Below, one piece after another: positions 1-7,724 of a DNA stretch of 47,644 nt. Within the stretch, counting starts at the first letter, position 1. Each line of letters opens with the position of its first letter. The stretch is taken from contig NZ_VDGI01000024.1 of NCBI RefSeq assembly GCF_006861825.1, positions 1 to 47,644 on the forward strand, in the 5' to 3' direction. The DNA is from Psychrobacillus vulpis (lineage in GTDB: Bacteria; Bacillota; Bacilli; Bacillales_A; Planococcaceae). The position numbers and the translations under genes were made by a program. The notes below the pieces were generated by a model. The model was not told where the DNA came from and made no database searches. It saw only the letters and a list, made by a program, of their open reading frames with translations.

Positions 1-126
1 ATCAAATTCACCAGGTTTATTTAGTATACATAAAAACATAAAACGTTAGATTTCTACTCGTTCCAATCTACTTAAATAATAGTTGTAAATAAAGTACGTA
101 AATAAACTTGACTGGACGTAAGAAAA

Positions 127-170
127 AGACTGTAGGCAAACTCAAATTTCTTTGAGTTTGCCTACAGTCT
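127..170. terminator. Terminator hairpin below bshC, member of a repeated hairpin family
   Basis: The arms AGACTGTAGGCAAACTC and GAGTTTGCCTACAGTCT form a perfect 17-bp stem with a 10-nt loop. On the minus strand it is followed by TTTTTCTTA, suiting termination of bshC. A smaller hairpin (CTCCACAT/ATGTGGAG, 176-195) lies between it and the bshC stop. Near-identical stems occur at 12869-12911, 32635-32676 and 47395-47438. I see nothing else convincing in bases 1-126. Confidence 0.8.
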
Positions 171-203
171 GAAATCTCCACATATGAATGTGGAGACTCC
201 GGA

Positions 204-1820
204 TTAAAGAAATGCGATATGGTGCTTACCATTAAATTCATAAGGAAGCTCTAAAAGCTGATTTACTAAATTAGGTCCAACTTCATTCAAGAGCTGAAGT
301 GGGGAATAAGTACGTTCTTGTAATCCACCATTAGGAGTCAACTCCATTATCATTCGATCATAACGGTGAATCGAGGCATCTAGCTTTCCAATGAAATTAT
401 CTTCAATTGCATTTTGGATATATTTCAATTGATTTTCATGATAGCGCAAGTTTTTTTCAACTAAAGGCGATAACTTTATATCGTCCGATTGAAGTAACTC
501 GTCTAACTCAGTATATTTAACTACTAGCTGTTGTTTAATGGAATCAATCAACGCTGGAACTTTTTCATTGCGATTGTCGTTAATATATTGAAGCTTAGCT
601 GCTTCTACTGCCCCATCCCATATATCAGGTACAGAGAAAGAAAATTTTTCCAACAATGTTTGGGTTTTTATATTTACAATCGAAATGCTCAGCCTTGGCA
701 TAATTACCGGCATCTTCATATCAAATAGTTCAAATGCATTTTTCAAAATTCCCCAGTAAGCAATTTCGCCAGGTCCTCCAATAAAGCTTAAGACCGGAAA
801 AACCATTTCTTGCATAAGGGGTCTTGTAACGACATTATTACTTAGTTTTTCAGGATAACTTATCGCGATTTCCATCAATTCATCTTCTGAAAAAGAAATT
901 CCTTTTGCTTCATGGACAAATTTGTTGTCTTTTCTTTCTAATAAGAAACGTTCACCATTTTCTACGTAAAATAAATGGGCGGCATTTTCTTTTGCTTGAA
1001 TTGGCATACCGAATCCTGATTGTTCAAATGCTTTTTCATTTTCAAAAACTATTTTCGCCAATTCCGATGACTGCTTCACCATTTTTTGAAAATATTCACT
1101 TTCTAGTTTTCGGAATGGTTCATATGCTGCATCTATAAAAAGCAGTCCTTCCTCTTGAAAAAGATCGTTCATCATTGCGGCAAAAAAATCACTATACGTT
1201 AAGTTATTTTCTAAAAGATTATTTATCTTGGAGAATAGCTCCTTCGTATATAAAGTTTCCGGTAAACTTTGGAATAGTTCTTCCATGTAGCCGCTCATTA
1301 GTTCATTATCAAATTTCGTTACGGAAGCCATTTGCTTGATTTTGGATACTTCTGGGTAGACGACCTTCTGAAGTTTTCTTCCTCTTTCTATGTAAACATG
1401 ATTAATCTCGTCTATATCATGATCTTCTCCTGCTATCCAGAAAACAGGGATTACGGGAACTCCAAGTTTTTCTCTTTGCTGTTTTGCTAAAGTAATAACG
1501 GAAATAGCCTTATGAATAGAGTACATCGGACCAGTAATTATTCCAGCCTGCTGTCCTCCAATAATGATAATCCCATTGTCTTTCAATTCTTCTAGGTGTT
1601 TTTTACTTTTTTCAGATATTCCAAACTTGCTCATGTAATTCGTTAATACATTTACGAGTTCACTTCTTTTATGCTTACTAAAATCAGTTTCCTGAAGTCG
1701 ATTTTGAAGTGCTGTTTGATTCCATTCATAATGAAAGAAAGAAGATAGGCTAGCTGTATCTTCTAAATATTTCTTATAAAATGAGGAAGCGAATGGTTGT
1801 GTGTGTTTCTCTAATCGCAC
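204..1820 (-). CDS. bshC: Bacillithiol biosynthesis cysteine-adding enzyme BshC
   Basis: Cytoplasmic ligase-like enzyme that adds cysteine to glucosaminyl-malate in the last step of bacillithiol synthesis. The 538-aa product matches the usual BshC length (about 540). The N-terminal MRLEKHTQPF region, the nucleotide-binding-like stretch GGQQAGIITGP (about residues 88-98), the WIAGEDHDIDEINH motif (about 128-141) and a helical coiled-coil C-terminal third are family features. The start is GTG at 1820, with AGAGGTGG seven bases upstream. It lies downstream of panE and DUF3397 as in many Bacillales, but has its own promoter-like sequence in the preceding gap. Family assignment is firm from sequence and context. 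Confidence 0.93.
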   Translation of the reverse strand: MRLEKHTQPFASSFYKKYLEDTASLSSFFHYEWNQTALQNRLQETDFSKHKRSELVNVLTNYMSKFGISEKSKKHLEELKDNGIIIIGGQQAGIITGPMYSIHKAISVITLAKQQREKLGVPVIPVFWIAGEDHDIDEINHVYIERGRKLQKVVYPEVSKIKQMASVTKFDNELMSGYMEELFQSLPETLYTKELFSKINNLLENNLTYSDFFAAMMNDLFQEEGLLFIDAAYEPFRKLESEYFQKMVKQSSELAKIVFENEKAFEQSGFGMPIQAKENAAHLFYVENGERFLLERKDNKFVHEAKGISFSEDELMEIAISYPEKLSNNVVTRPLMQEMVFPVLSFIGGPGEIAYWGILKNAFELFDMKMPVIMPRLSISIVNIKTQTLLEKFSFSVPDIWDGAVEAAKLQYINDNRNEKVPALIDSIKQQLVVKYTELDELLQSDDIKLSPLVEKNLRYHENQLKYIQNAIEDNFIGKLDASIHRYDRMIMELTPNGGLQERTYSPLQLLNEVGPNLVNQLLELPYEFNGKHHIAFL

Positions 1821-1854
1821 GATTTTTCCACCTCTTTAATATAAATACTTAACG

Positions 1855-1883
1855 AGTATATCATTTCACAACCCTTAGTGAAA
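1855..1883 (-). promoter_or_regulatory. Candidate sigma-A promoter for bshC
   Basis: Read on the minus strand: TTTCAC (1883-1878), a 17-nt spacer and TATACT (1860-1855). TGA lies directly upstream of the -10 hexamer, giving an extended -10. The element is about 35 bases before the bshC GTG start. It is predicted by eye. Confidence 0.5.
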
Positions 1884-1888
1884 AATTA

Positions 1889-2275
1889 TTAGCTTATATA
1901 ATATAATACATATCGGATAACTCCGATTATCCAAATAAGTGCGTAAGCTATGCATAATAAAAGAAATAATGATCTCCAAATTTTACGGAGAAGAGGGATT
2001 ATTTCGATTTCCTTTTCAGTTCTCCAATCAAAATAAGTAAAAATCGTAGCAATTATTAACGACATAATGATTAATGAGAATAGGATATTTTTTGAAAACA
2101 GCACGGAGACTGCATTAGAAACTGAAAAAAACAATATTAGCGTTGTCACATCTGCTGCAATTCCGAATGACTTTTTTCTTTTATGTAATAAATATTTTGA
2201 TATTAGAAATGTAAGTAAAAATAAGAGAAAAGGAAACACTAGAAAAATAGAAAGTATTTTAATAATTACAATCAC
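1889..2275 (-). CDS. DUF3397 family membrane protein
   Basis: A 128-aa very hydrophobic protein with about four predicted membrane helices (roughly residues 3-27, 40-58, 62-82 and 100-125) and a basic KYLLHKRKKSFG loop after the first. It resembles the DUF3397 proteins that sit between panE and bshC in Bacillales; function is unknown. The GTG start at 2275 lies inside the last codons of panE, so the two genes overlap by 17 bases and are probably translationally coupled. No strong ribosome-binding site of its own is visible. Confidence 0.75.
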   Translation of the reverse strand: MIVIIKILSIFLVFPFLLFLLTFLISKYLLHKRKKSFGIAADVTTLILFFSVSNAVSVLFSKNILFSLIIMSLIIATIFTYFDWRTEKEIEIIPLLRKIWRSLFLLLCIAYALIWIIGVIRYVLYYIS

Positions 2276-3149
2276 CTACTTTATTCATTTCTTGAAGTAA
2301 TAGATAAAAAGTATTTAATACGGGCAATATTTTATCCCTTTTTCGAGCTTCTCCAATGACTGCCCCCACAATTGTATCAATCTCCATCAAACGACCTTTT
2401 TCATAATCAGCCAGCATGGAAGATCGATTATATTCAGTTTGTTTGCAAAGTTCGACAACATCTTCCCAAGTTAGTAGTTCTTGCCAACCCTCAAAAGCTC
2501 CCATCAATTCATCATACATATTTCTTAAAATGATAAAGTAGGATTCATTTTTAATTAGTTCACCATTTTGTACTTTTGCAATAGTAGTTAAAGGATTTAT
2601 CAAACAGTTTAATAACGCTTTTCGAAAAAGAATTTGTTCAATATTAGAAGTGAACTGGATCGGAAACATATCCGAAGAACTTTCAATTAACATATCTACC
2701 TTTTTTCTGAGTCCTTTTAAAATACCAACCGTTGTTAATCCGATTCCAAGATGACTCACGGTAGTTGGGTTTACTTTTGAAGCACCATGTAAAACAGATC
2801 CAATTGCTATTGTTTCTTGTTTTAACTGTTCAACATAAGAGAGATGAAGTAAACCGTTTTGAATGAATAATAATGGAGTTTGTTTAGGAAGTGAATCTAA
2901 CCCTACTTTTAATTGTCCTAGATGATGATATTTCACAGCAACAATGATCAAGTCCATTGATTCCAATAATTCTATTTCACTTACTTGCTTACAATGAATA
3001 AGTTTAGGTGCGTTGTGTTTTTTTTCTATGTAAAGTTTTTCATTTTCATTGTTTTTTCTCACCAAAAATGTAACTTCATGCTTTGCTTCCGCTAAATAGG
3101 CACCAAACAGCATCCCTATTGCGCCTGCTCCAATAATACCTATTTTCAA
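2259..3149 (-). CDS. panE: 2-dehydropantoate 2-reductase (ketopantoate reductase)
   Basis: NADPH-dependent reduction of ketopantoate to pantoate in pantothenate/CoA synthesis, cytoplasmic. The product is 296 aa. The N-terminal Rossmann motif GAGAIGMLFG is at about residues 6-15. The C-terminal helical domain has the family pattern KALLNCLINPLTTIAKVQNG (about 178-197), which carries the catalytic Lys and Asn. I chose the TTG at 3149 because GGAGGTG precedes it by seven bases; a TTG five codons upstream lies inside that ribosome-binding site. It corresponds to ylbQ in the B. subtilis order. CoaD, a later CoA-pathway enzyme, is encoded 10 kb away. Confidence 0.92.
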   Translation of the reverse strand: MKIGIIGAGAIGMLFGAYLAEAKHEVTFLVRKNNENEKLYIEKKHNAPKLIHCKQVSEIELLESMDLIIVAVKYHHLGQLKVGLDSLPKQTPLLFIQNGLLHLSYVEQLKQETIAIGSVLHGASKVNPTTVSHLGIGLTTVGILKGLRKKVDMLIESSSDMFPIQFTSNIEQILFRKALLNCLINPLTTIAKVQNGELIKNESYFIILRNMYDELMGAFEGWQELLTWEDVVELCKQTEYNRSSMLADYEKGRLMEIDTIVGAVIGEARKRDKILPVLNTFYLLLQEMNKVGDCNY

Positions 3150-3662
3150 AATAAACACCTCCAACTATAAAAATGTTCAGCTCCTATGTCAGCTCCAACA
3201 ATTGTCTTCTGCAAAATGTTCTGCTCAGGAGTGCAATAAATAAGGAGCGAGGAGGCTGAAGTGACGCCCGCGGCAATGGAAGTCATTGAGAAACTCGAAT
3301 TAGTATTTTTGTAAGAATTAACTTGCTTTATTTATTTAAGAGAATTTAGCGCGACGCATGAGACTCCTGCGGGAAAGCGAGACAGACGAGACCCCGCACG
3401 AAGCAGAGCGAAGGAGGAGGCTCGTCGCTCGCCCGCGGAAAGCGAATTCCTAAGCGATAAATTCTCTTAAGCCCTATTTGATAGTATTTTTTTTAGAATA
3501 ACACTTTTTCAGTGACCTCCGGAAAGGGAGCCGTTTCAACGATTTTCGGGAGTATCGCCTTTTTGAACGATTTACTAGAAATGAGAAAGTAGAGTAAAGT
3601 GTGGAAATTGTTTAGGTTCCACCTCTACTTTTAGCTTTTTAGACAATCTCTTTTATCTTATG
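3150..3662. repeat. GC-rich mosaic intergenic repeat (island 1)
   Basis: The gap between the carboxyltransferase gene and panE has no credible gene. It contains a GC-rich core (about 3357-3450) beginning GAGACTCCTGCGGGAAAGCG and ending GCTCGCCCGCGGAAAGCG, within AT-rich flanks. A second block at 3505-3605 begins TTTTTCAGTG and contains GGAAAGGGAGCCGTTTCAACG. A near-copy of the core lies at 18049-18125, and copies of the second block lie at 32844-32980, 33050-33177 and 47491-47537. See the repeat findings. Confidence 0.8.
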
Positions 3663-3663
3663 A

Positions 3664-3690
3664 AAAAGGCCTACCCTTAAGGTAGACCTT
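3664..3690 (-). terminator. Terminator of the acyl-CoA carboxylase operon
   Basis: AAGGTCTACC and GGTAGGCCTT pair around a 7-nt loop and are followed on the minus strand by TTTTTC, 15 bases past the carboxyltransferase stop codon. Confidence 0.8.
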
Positions 3691-3704
3691 ATTTTTAAAA
3701 TTTA

Positions 3705-5246
3705 TTATACAGGAAGCACAGGATGTTTTCGAGGTGCTACAGGAATTTCTTTGTTCTCATAATACTTCAGACGATTTGCAAGTTCGTTGCGTAAATCACT
3801 TGGTGCCACAATCTCATCAATAATCATCTCAGATGCTAGTTTATAAATATCAATTTCTTCTTTATATTCTGCATGCTTCTCTTGAACAAATTTAATTTTT
3901 TCCTTTGGATCTTCGATGGCTTCTATTTTGTTTGAATAAACTGCATTGACTGCTGCTTCAGGTCCCATTACTGCAATTTGTGCAGTTGGAAGTGCAATAC
4001 ATACATCTGGCTCGAATGCAGGTCCTGCCATTGCATATAAACCTGCTCCATACGCTTTACGAACAATGACTGATATTTTTGGTACTGTTGCAGAGCTCAT
4101 CGCTGCGATTAATTTCGCACCGTGACGAATAATTCCAGCTCGTTCTACTTTCGTTCCGATCATAAAGCCTGGAACGTCCGCTAAAAACAGCAATGGAATA
4201 GAAAAAGCATCACAAAGTGAAATAAATTTCGCCGCTTTATCAGCAGAATCTACAAAAAGTACTCCACCTTTTGCTTTTGGTTGGTTTGCAATAATTCCTA
4301 CTGCTTGTCCTTCGATACGCGCAAAACCAGTAATTAACTCTGGAGCAAATAGTTTTTTTACATCAAAAAAAGAATCTTTATCAATTAAAGCATCAATCGC
4401 TTCATACATATCGAAAGGTGCATTTTGATTTTCTGGAATAATCGCTTCTAAAGTTCTTCCTTCTTTCGCTTGCTTTGGCTCCACTTTTTTCGGCTTTTCT
4501 GTGAAATTAGCAGGGAAAAAGCTTAAATAACGCTTTGCTTCGGCTATTGCCTCTTCCTCTGAAGTTGCTAGCACATCTCCACAACCGCTGATTGTACAGT
4601 GCATGCGAGCTCCGCCCATTTCTTCCAGAGTTACTTTTTCACCAATTACTTTTTCAGCCATTCGTGGAGATCCTAAATACATGGAAGCATTTCCTTCTAC
4701 CATGATTACCAAATCACAAAATGCTGGTATGTATGCACCACCTGCAGCAGATGGTCCAAACAACAAACAAATTTGTGGTATGAATCCAGAAAGCCTTACC
4801 TGATTGTGAAATATTTTTCCCGCTCCACGGCGATTTGGGAACATATCTAACTGATCTGTAATACGCGCTCCTGCTGAGTCTACTAAATACAACATAGGCA
4901 CTCTATTTTTCTCAGCTATTTCTTGAATACGAATAATTTTCTCCACCGTGCGGGAACCCCATGAACCTGCTTTTACTGTTGAGTCATTAGCCATTACGCA
5001 AACCGTTTGACCATTTACTTTCCCAGTTGCAGTTACAACACCGTCTGCCGGTAAATCGCCAGCTTCTACATTAGCGAAGCGACCATCTTCTATATATTCC
5101 CCATTATCGAATAGTAAAGCTAATCGATCTCGAACAAATAGTTTGTTTTGTTCTTTCATTTTTTCGTGATACTTTTCATGACCACCAGCAAAAATCGACG
5201 TTAACTTACTTTCTAATCGTTCGTTATACGCTTTATTTTCTCCCAC
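3705..5246 (-). CDS. Acyl-CoA carboxylase, carboxyltransferase (beta) subunit
   Basis: Transfers CO2 from carboxybiotin to an acyl-CoA in the cytoplasm. The product is 513 aa, the usual length of YngE/PccB/MmdA-type subunits, with tandem crotonase-fold halves. Motifs seen include SAGARI (about 124-129), GPSAAGGAYIPAFCD (about 163-177), YLGSPRMAEKVIGE (about 190-203) and, in the second half, GVLFVDSADKAAKF and a KAYGAGLYAMAG oxyanion loop. It is the last gene of an operon with biotin carboxylase and a biotin-carrier protein. The GTG start at 5246 has AGGGGGC seven bases upstream. The substrate (propionyl-, methylcrotonyl- or another acyl-CoA) cannot be settled by eye, and no leucine-catabolic neighbours are present. 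Confidence 0.88.
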   Translation of the reverse strand: MGENKAYNERLESKLTSIFAGGHEKYHEKMKEQNKLFVRDRLALLFDNGEYIEDGRFANVEAGDLPADGVVTATGKVNGQTVCVMANDSTVKAGSWGSRTVEKIIRIQEIAEKNRVPMLYLVDSAGARITDQLDMFPNRRGAGKIFHNQVRLSGFIPQICLLFGPSAAGGAYIPAFCDLVIMVEGNASMYLGSPRMAEKVIGEKVTLEEMGGARMHCTISGCGDVLATSEEEAIAEAKRYLSFFPANFTEKPKKVEPKQAKEGRTLEAIIPENQNAPFDMYEAIDALIDKDSFFDVKKLFAPELITGFARIEGQAVGIIANQPKAKGGVLFVDSADKAAKFISLCDAFSIPLLFLADVPGFMIGTKVERAGIIRHGAKLIAAMSSATVPKISVIVRKAYGAGLYAMAGPAFEPDVCIALPTAQIAVMGPEAAVNAVYSNKIEAIEDPKEKIKFVQEKHAEYKEEIDIYKLASEMIIDEIVAPSDLRNELANRLKYYENKEIPVAPRKHPVLPV

Positions 5247-5261
5247 TTCGAAAGCCCCCTT

Positions 5262-5395
5262 ACTAGAAAAGCATAAGGCGCCAGCTTGTCAGCGACAAGC
5301 AAATGACGGTTTCCGAGGATGCAGCTCTTCAGCCACTGGAGGAAACTGGCATTTGACCTCGAGCTGACGGCGCCTGAAGCTAGACAGTTATTAAG
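5262..5395. repeat. GGCGCC-bordered palindromic repeat inside the carboxylase operon
   Basis: Arms AGGCGCCAGCT and AGCTGACGGCGCCT (about 5276-5286 and 5361-5374) bracket a GC-richer centre containing smaller inverted repeats (GTTTCC/GGAAAC and CAAATG/CATTTG). It differs in sequence from the GC-rich islands and resembles a second family of dispersed Bacillaceae repeats. It separates the carrier-protein and carboxyltransferase genes. Confidence 0.65.
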
Positions 5396-5433
5396 TAAAA
5401 AAGTAATTCTACCTATCTATTAATGTTCATTAA

Positions 5434-5646
5434 TTATTCAAATGTAATAAGAACGTCGCCTTCATTTACGAAATCGCCAACTTGTGCATTAATAGTAGCT
5501 ACTTTACCTGCTACTTCTGCTTCCACTGGAATTTCCATTTTCATTGACTCCAAAACAAGCACTACTTGTCCAGAAGATACTTCTTCTCCTACTTCCACGT
5601 TTACGGTAAATACAGTACCTGCCATTGTCGATTCTAAATTTTTCAT
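5434..5646 (-). CDS. Biotin/lipoyl attachment (BCCP-like) protein of acyl-CoA carboxylase
   Basis: A 70-aa single-domain biotin carrier. The lysine in LESMKMEIPV (about residue 35) is the expected biotinylation site, and the beta-barrel hammerhead pattern (AGTVFTVNVEVGEEV ... AGKVATINAQVGDFV) spans the protein. It shuttles carboxybiotin between the biotin carboxylase and carboxyltransferase encoded on either side. The ATG at 5646 overlaps the biotin carboxylase stop (ATGA) and has GGAGGAAG upstream, so translation is probably coupled. Comparable to B. subtilis YngHB. Confidence 0.9.
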   Translation of the reverse strand: MKNLESTMAGTVFTVNVEVGEEVSSGQVVLVLESMKMEIPVEAEVAGKVATINAQVGDFVNEGDVLITFE

Positions 5647-7004
5647 TTTGAAACTTCCTCCCTTTGTTGTTGCATCCATTCCCCTAAAACAGATGTTGAA
5701 TACACTCCACTTTTAAAGCTATCTGCATTTAAAAATTGATAAAACAAATTAATATTTGTTTTCACACCTTCTATTTTAGCAGAAGAAAATACTTTTTGCG
5801 CTTTCTCTATTGCCTTATCTCTATTTTCTGCGTGAATAATTACTTTGGATATCATTGGATCATAGAATGGAGTCACTTTATTTTCTTCTTCATAACCTGC
5901 CTCAATTCGAATATCCTCGACATCGCCCCAATATTGTCGAGTAATCGTGCCTGGTGATGGGAAGAACGTTTTTGGATCTTCTGCATAAATTCTAAACTCC
6001 AAAGCATGACCTTTTGTAGAAATAGATACTTGTTCTTTCACAGGTAATTCTTCTCCAGCAGCTACTTTTAACTGCCATTCTACTAAATCAAAACCTGTCA
6101 CTGCCTCCGTAACTGGATGTTCCACTTGAAGTCTTGTGTTCATCTCTAGGAAATAAAATTGATGATTTTGATCCACAATAAATTCCACTGTACCAGCGTT
6201 TACATAATCTACAGCTTTTGCGGCATTTATAGCAGCTTCAAACAATTTTTCGCGCGCTTCTTGAGGAAAGTTAGGCGATGGTGACTCTTCTATTACTTTT
6301 TGATTTCTTCGTTGTACCGAGCAATTACGTTCAAATAAATGAACTATGTTTCCATAAGTATCTCCAAAAATTTGTACTTCAATATGTCGTGATGCATCGA
6401 TAAATTTCTCTAGAAATACAACATCATTTCCAAAGTAAGACTTTGCACGTGTTTTAGTGGAATCGAAATGTTTCTCTAAAGTTACCTCGTCGTCACAACG
6501 AATCATGCCAATACCACCACCACCAGCACTTGCTTTAAGCATGATAGGATACCCTATATTAGAAGCAGCTTTTTTTGCTTCATCGATGGAAGTTAAGCCA
6601 TGCTCTGTTCCTGGAACAACTGGAACGTTCGCTTCTATCATTGTTAACCTCGAGCCAATTTTATCTCCCATTTTTTCGATTGTTTCGGCTTTTGGTCCGA
6701 TAAAAAGGATTCCTGCAGCTTGAGCTTTGCGAGCAAAATCTGCATTTTCCGATAAAAATCCATATCCTGGATGAATCGCATCCACTTGTTCTTTTATAGC
6801 AAGTTCAATAATATCATCCACTTTTAAATACGATTGTTGTACTGGACTTGGACCAATTAAAAAAGCAAAATCCGCTTCTTTCACATATGGTAAATCTTGA
6901 TCTGCATCCGAGTATATTGCAACTGTCTGTATATTTAACTTTTTACAAGTTTTAATAATACGTCTAGCAATTTCTCCCCTGTTTGCAATTAATACTTTCT
7001 TCAT
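5643..7004 (-). CDS. Biotin carboxylase subunit of acyl-CoA carboxylase
   Basis: ATP-grasp enzyme that carboxylates biotin with bicarbonate and ATP. The product is 453 aa. Seen: N-terminal KKVLIANRGEIARRI, HPGYGFLSENADFA (about 74-87), the glycine-rich ATP loop KASAGGGGIGM (about 157-167), RNCSVQRRNQKV (about 218-229) and the catalytic stretch EMNTRLQVEHPVTE (about 271-284). Length is typical of stand-alone AccC-type subunits. The ATG at 7004 follows AGGGGGG closely; an upstream in-frame extension would start inside the leader hairpin. It is the first gene of the operon and the regulated promoter lies about 100 bases upstream. Confidence 0.92.
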   Translation of the reverse strand: MKKVLIANRGEIARRIIKTCKKLNIQTVAIYSDADQDLPYVKEADFAFLIGPSPVQQSYLKVDDIIELAIKEQVDAIHPGYGFLSENADFARKAQAAGILFIGPKAETIEKMGDKIGSRLTMIEANVPVVPGTEHGLTSIDEAKKAASNIGYPIMLKASAGGGGIGMIRCDDEVTLEKHFDSTKTRAKSYFGNDVVFLEKFIDASRHIEVQIFGDTYGNIVHLFERNCSVQRRNQKVIEESPSPNFPQEAREKLFEAAINAAKAVDYVNAGTVEFIVDQNHQFYFLEMNTRLQVEHPVTEAVTGFDLVEWQLKVAAGEELPVKEQVSISTKGHALEFRIYAEDPKTFFPSPGTITRQYWGDVEDIRIEAGYEEENKVTPFYDPMISKVIIHAENRDKAIEKAQKVFSSAKIEGVKTNINLFYQFLNADSFKSGVYSTSVLGEWMQQQREEVSK

Positions 7005-7021
7005 AAATTTCCCCCCTAGGT

Positions 7022-7067
7022 TAAAAAACCGACGCCATTTTACGTATACCAAATTGCTGGCGTCGGT
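7022..7067 (-). terminator. Terminator-like hairpin in the leader of the carboxylase operon
   Basis: On the minus strand ACCGACGCCA and TGGCGTCGGT form a perfect 10-bp stem (7067-7058 with 7037-7028) followed by TTTTTT. The T-run ends only about 17 bases before the biotin carboxylase start, downstream of the predicted promoter. It could attenuate transcription into the operon, or be a residual terminator. The upstream gene gerR has its own terminator at 7191-7220. Confidence 0.6.
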
Positions 7068-7105
7068 ATCAAGATTTGTAAAAACATGAACCCCATCTCT
7101 ATTAG

Positions 7106-7133
7106 TCTATACGAATAATGAAAGCGATTTCAA
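7106..7133 (-). promoter_or_regulatory. Candidate promoter of the acyl-CoA carboxylase operon
   Basis: Minus strand TTGAAA (7133-7128), a 16-nt spacer and TATAGA (7111-7106). It is the best sigma-A-like sequence between gerR and the biotin carboxylase gene and overlaps a perfect cre site. Confidence 0.5.
7119..7132. promoter_or_regulatory. CcpA catabolite-responsive element (cre)
   Basis: TGAAAGCGATTTCA matches every defined position of the Bacillus cre consensus TGWAANCGNTNWCA. It covers the -35 hexamer and spacer of the predicted operon promoter, a position expected to block RNA polymerase when CcpA binds. This implies glucose repression of the carboxylase. Confidence 0.7.
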
Positions 7134-7190
7134 CTAAATCTCGAAATTTTTTTAAAACAAAGCAAAAGAGAAAGTGCAATTTTTAAGAAA

Positions 7191-7220
7191 CAAAAAAAGC
7201 CTCTACTACTAGAGACTTCT
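7191..7220 (-). terminator. Terminator of the gerR-like gene
   Basis: AAG-CTCTA and TAGAG-CTT arms around CTAC (7197-7218) are followed on the minus strand by seven T residues. It begins three bases past the gerR stop. Confidence 0.7.
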
Positions 7221-7222
7221 TT

Positions 7223-7621
7223 TTAACGGTGATCTATATGTGTAATCCCTTGTCTAACCCAGTTTACTAATTGTTCGTAATCTCTTTTTAGTAAGTTGTA
7301 TGCATCCGAGATTTGGTCATACGATTGTTTCATTTCATCATAACTTTCCATTGCCAATTGAAGATGATTTTGCAAAGATGAAGAGTCTGGAACTTCTCTT
7401 GAATGTACTTCTCTCACGGAACCTTCTTTTTTGAGGACAATTGGACGAAGATTTTTATTCCACCGAAAAGCGCAGGCTTGCTTGGAGCGACCTAACAAAA
7501 TGCTTGCTTCTTGAAATCCAGAAATTTGCGTATGGCCTTGCTCTATTTTCTTTAAAACTAACTCTTTTAAAAGATTGTCTTCTTCCGAAGTCCAACTATC
7601 TTTTCTAATTTTAACATTCAT
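7223..7621 (-). CDS. RsfA/GerR (YlbO) family sporulation transcription regulator
   Basis: A 132-aa putative DNA-binding protein. The N-terminal Myb/SANT-like segment (residues about 5-60: KDSWTSEEDNLLKELVLKKI ... GRSKQACAFRWNKNLRP) is typical of the RsfA/GerR family, followed by a coiled-coil C-terminus (QLAMESYDEMKQSYDQISDAYNLL). In B. subtilis the gene at this place (ylbO, GerR) acts in the mother cell during sporulation. The ATG at 7621 is preceded by AAAGGGTGAT; a longer upstream frame lacks a ribosome-binding site. Whether it is functionally GerR or another paralogue cannot be decided here. Confidence 0.82.
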   Translation of the reverse strand: MNVKIRKDSWTSEEDNLLKELVLKKIEQGHTQISGFQEASILLGRSKQACAFRWNKNLRPIVLKKEGSVREVHSREVPDSSSLQNHLQLAMESYDEMKQSYDQISDAYNLLKRDYEQLVNWVRQGITHIDHR

Positions 7622-7645
7622 GTTTATCACCCTTTGCTTTTTTAC

Positions 7646-7654
7646 TAATATATG
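7646..7654 (-). promoter_or_regulatory. Possible sporulation-type -10 element upstream of gerR
   Basis: Minus-strand CATATATTA fits the sigma-K -10 pattern CATAnnnTA and is 7/8 to the sigma-E pattern CATACAnT. No good -35 was found at the right distance, so support is weak. It is recorded because gerR of B. subtilis is transcribed in the mother cell. Confidence 0.25.
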
Positions 7655-7724
7655 CAAAGTGGGTACAAATAGACTCTAAATATTATTTCTTTTTTATATA
7701 AAAAATGCATGGTGTTATTTAGCT

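Noticed and set aside
1-126. Possible promoter for a gene left of the window (mraZ expected)
   Set aside because: AT-rich with TATACT and TATTAT-like hexamers, but none paired with a convincing -35.
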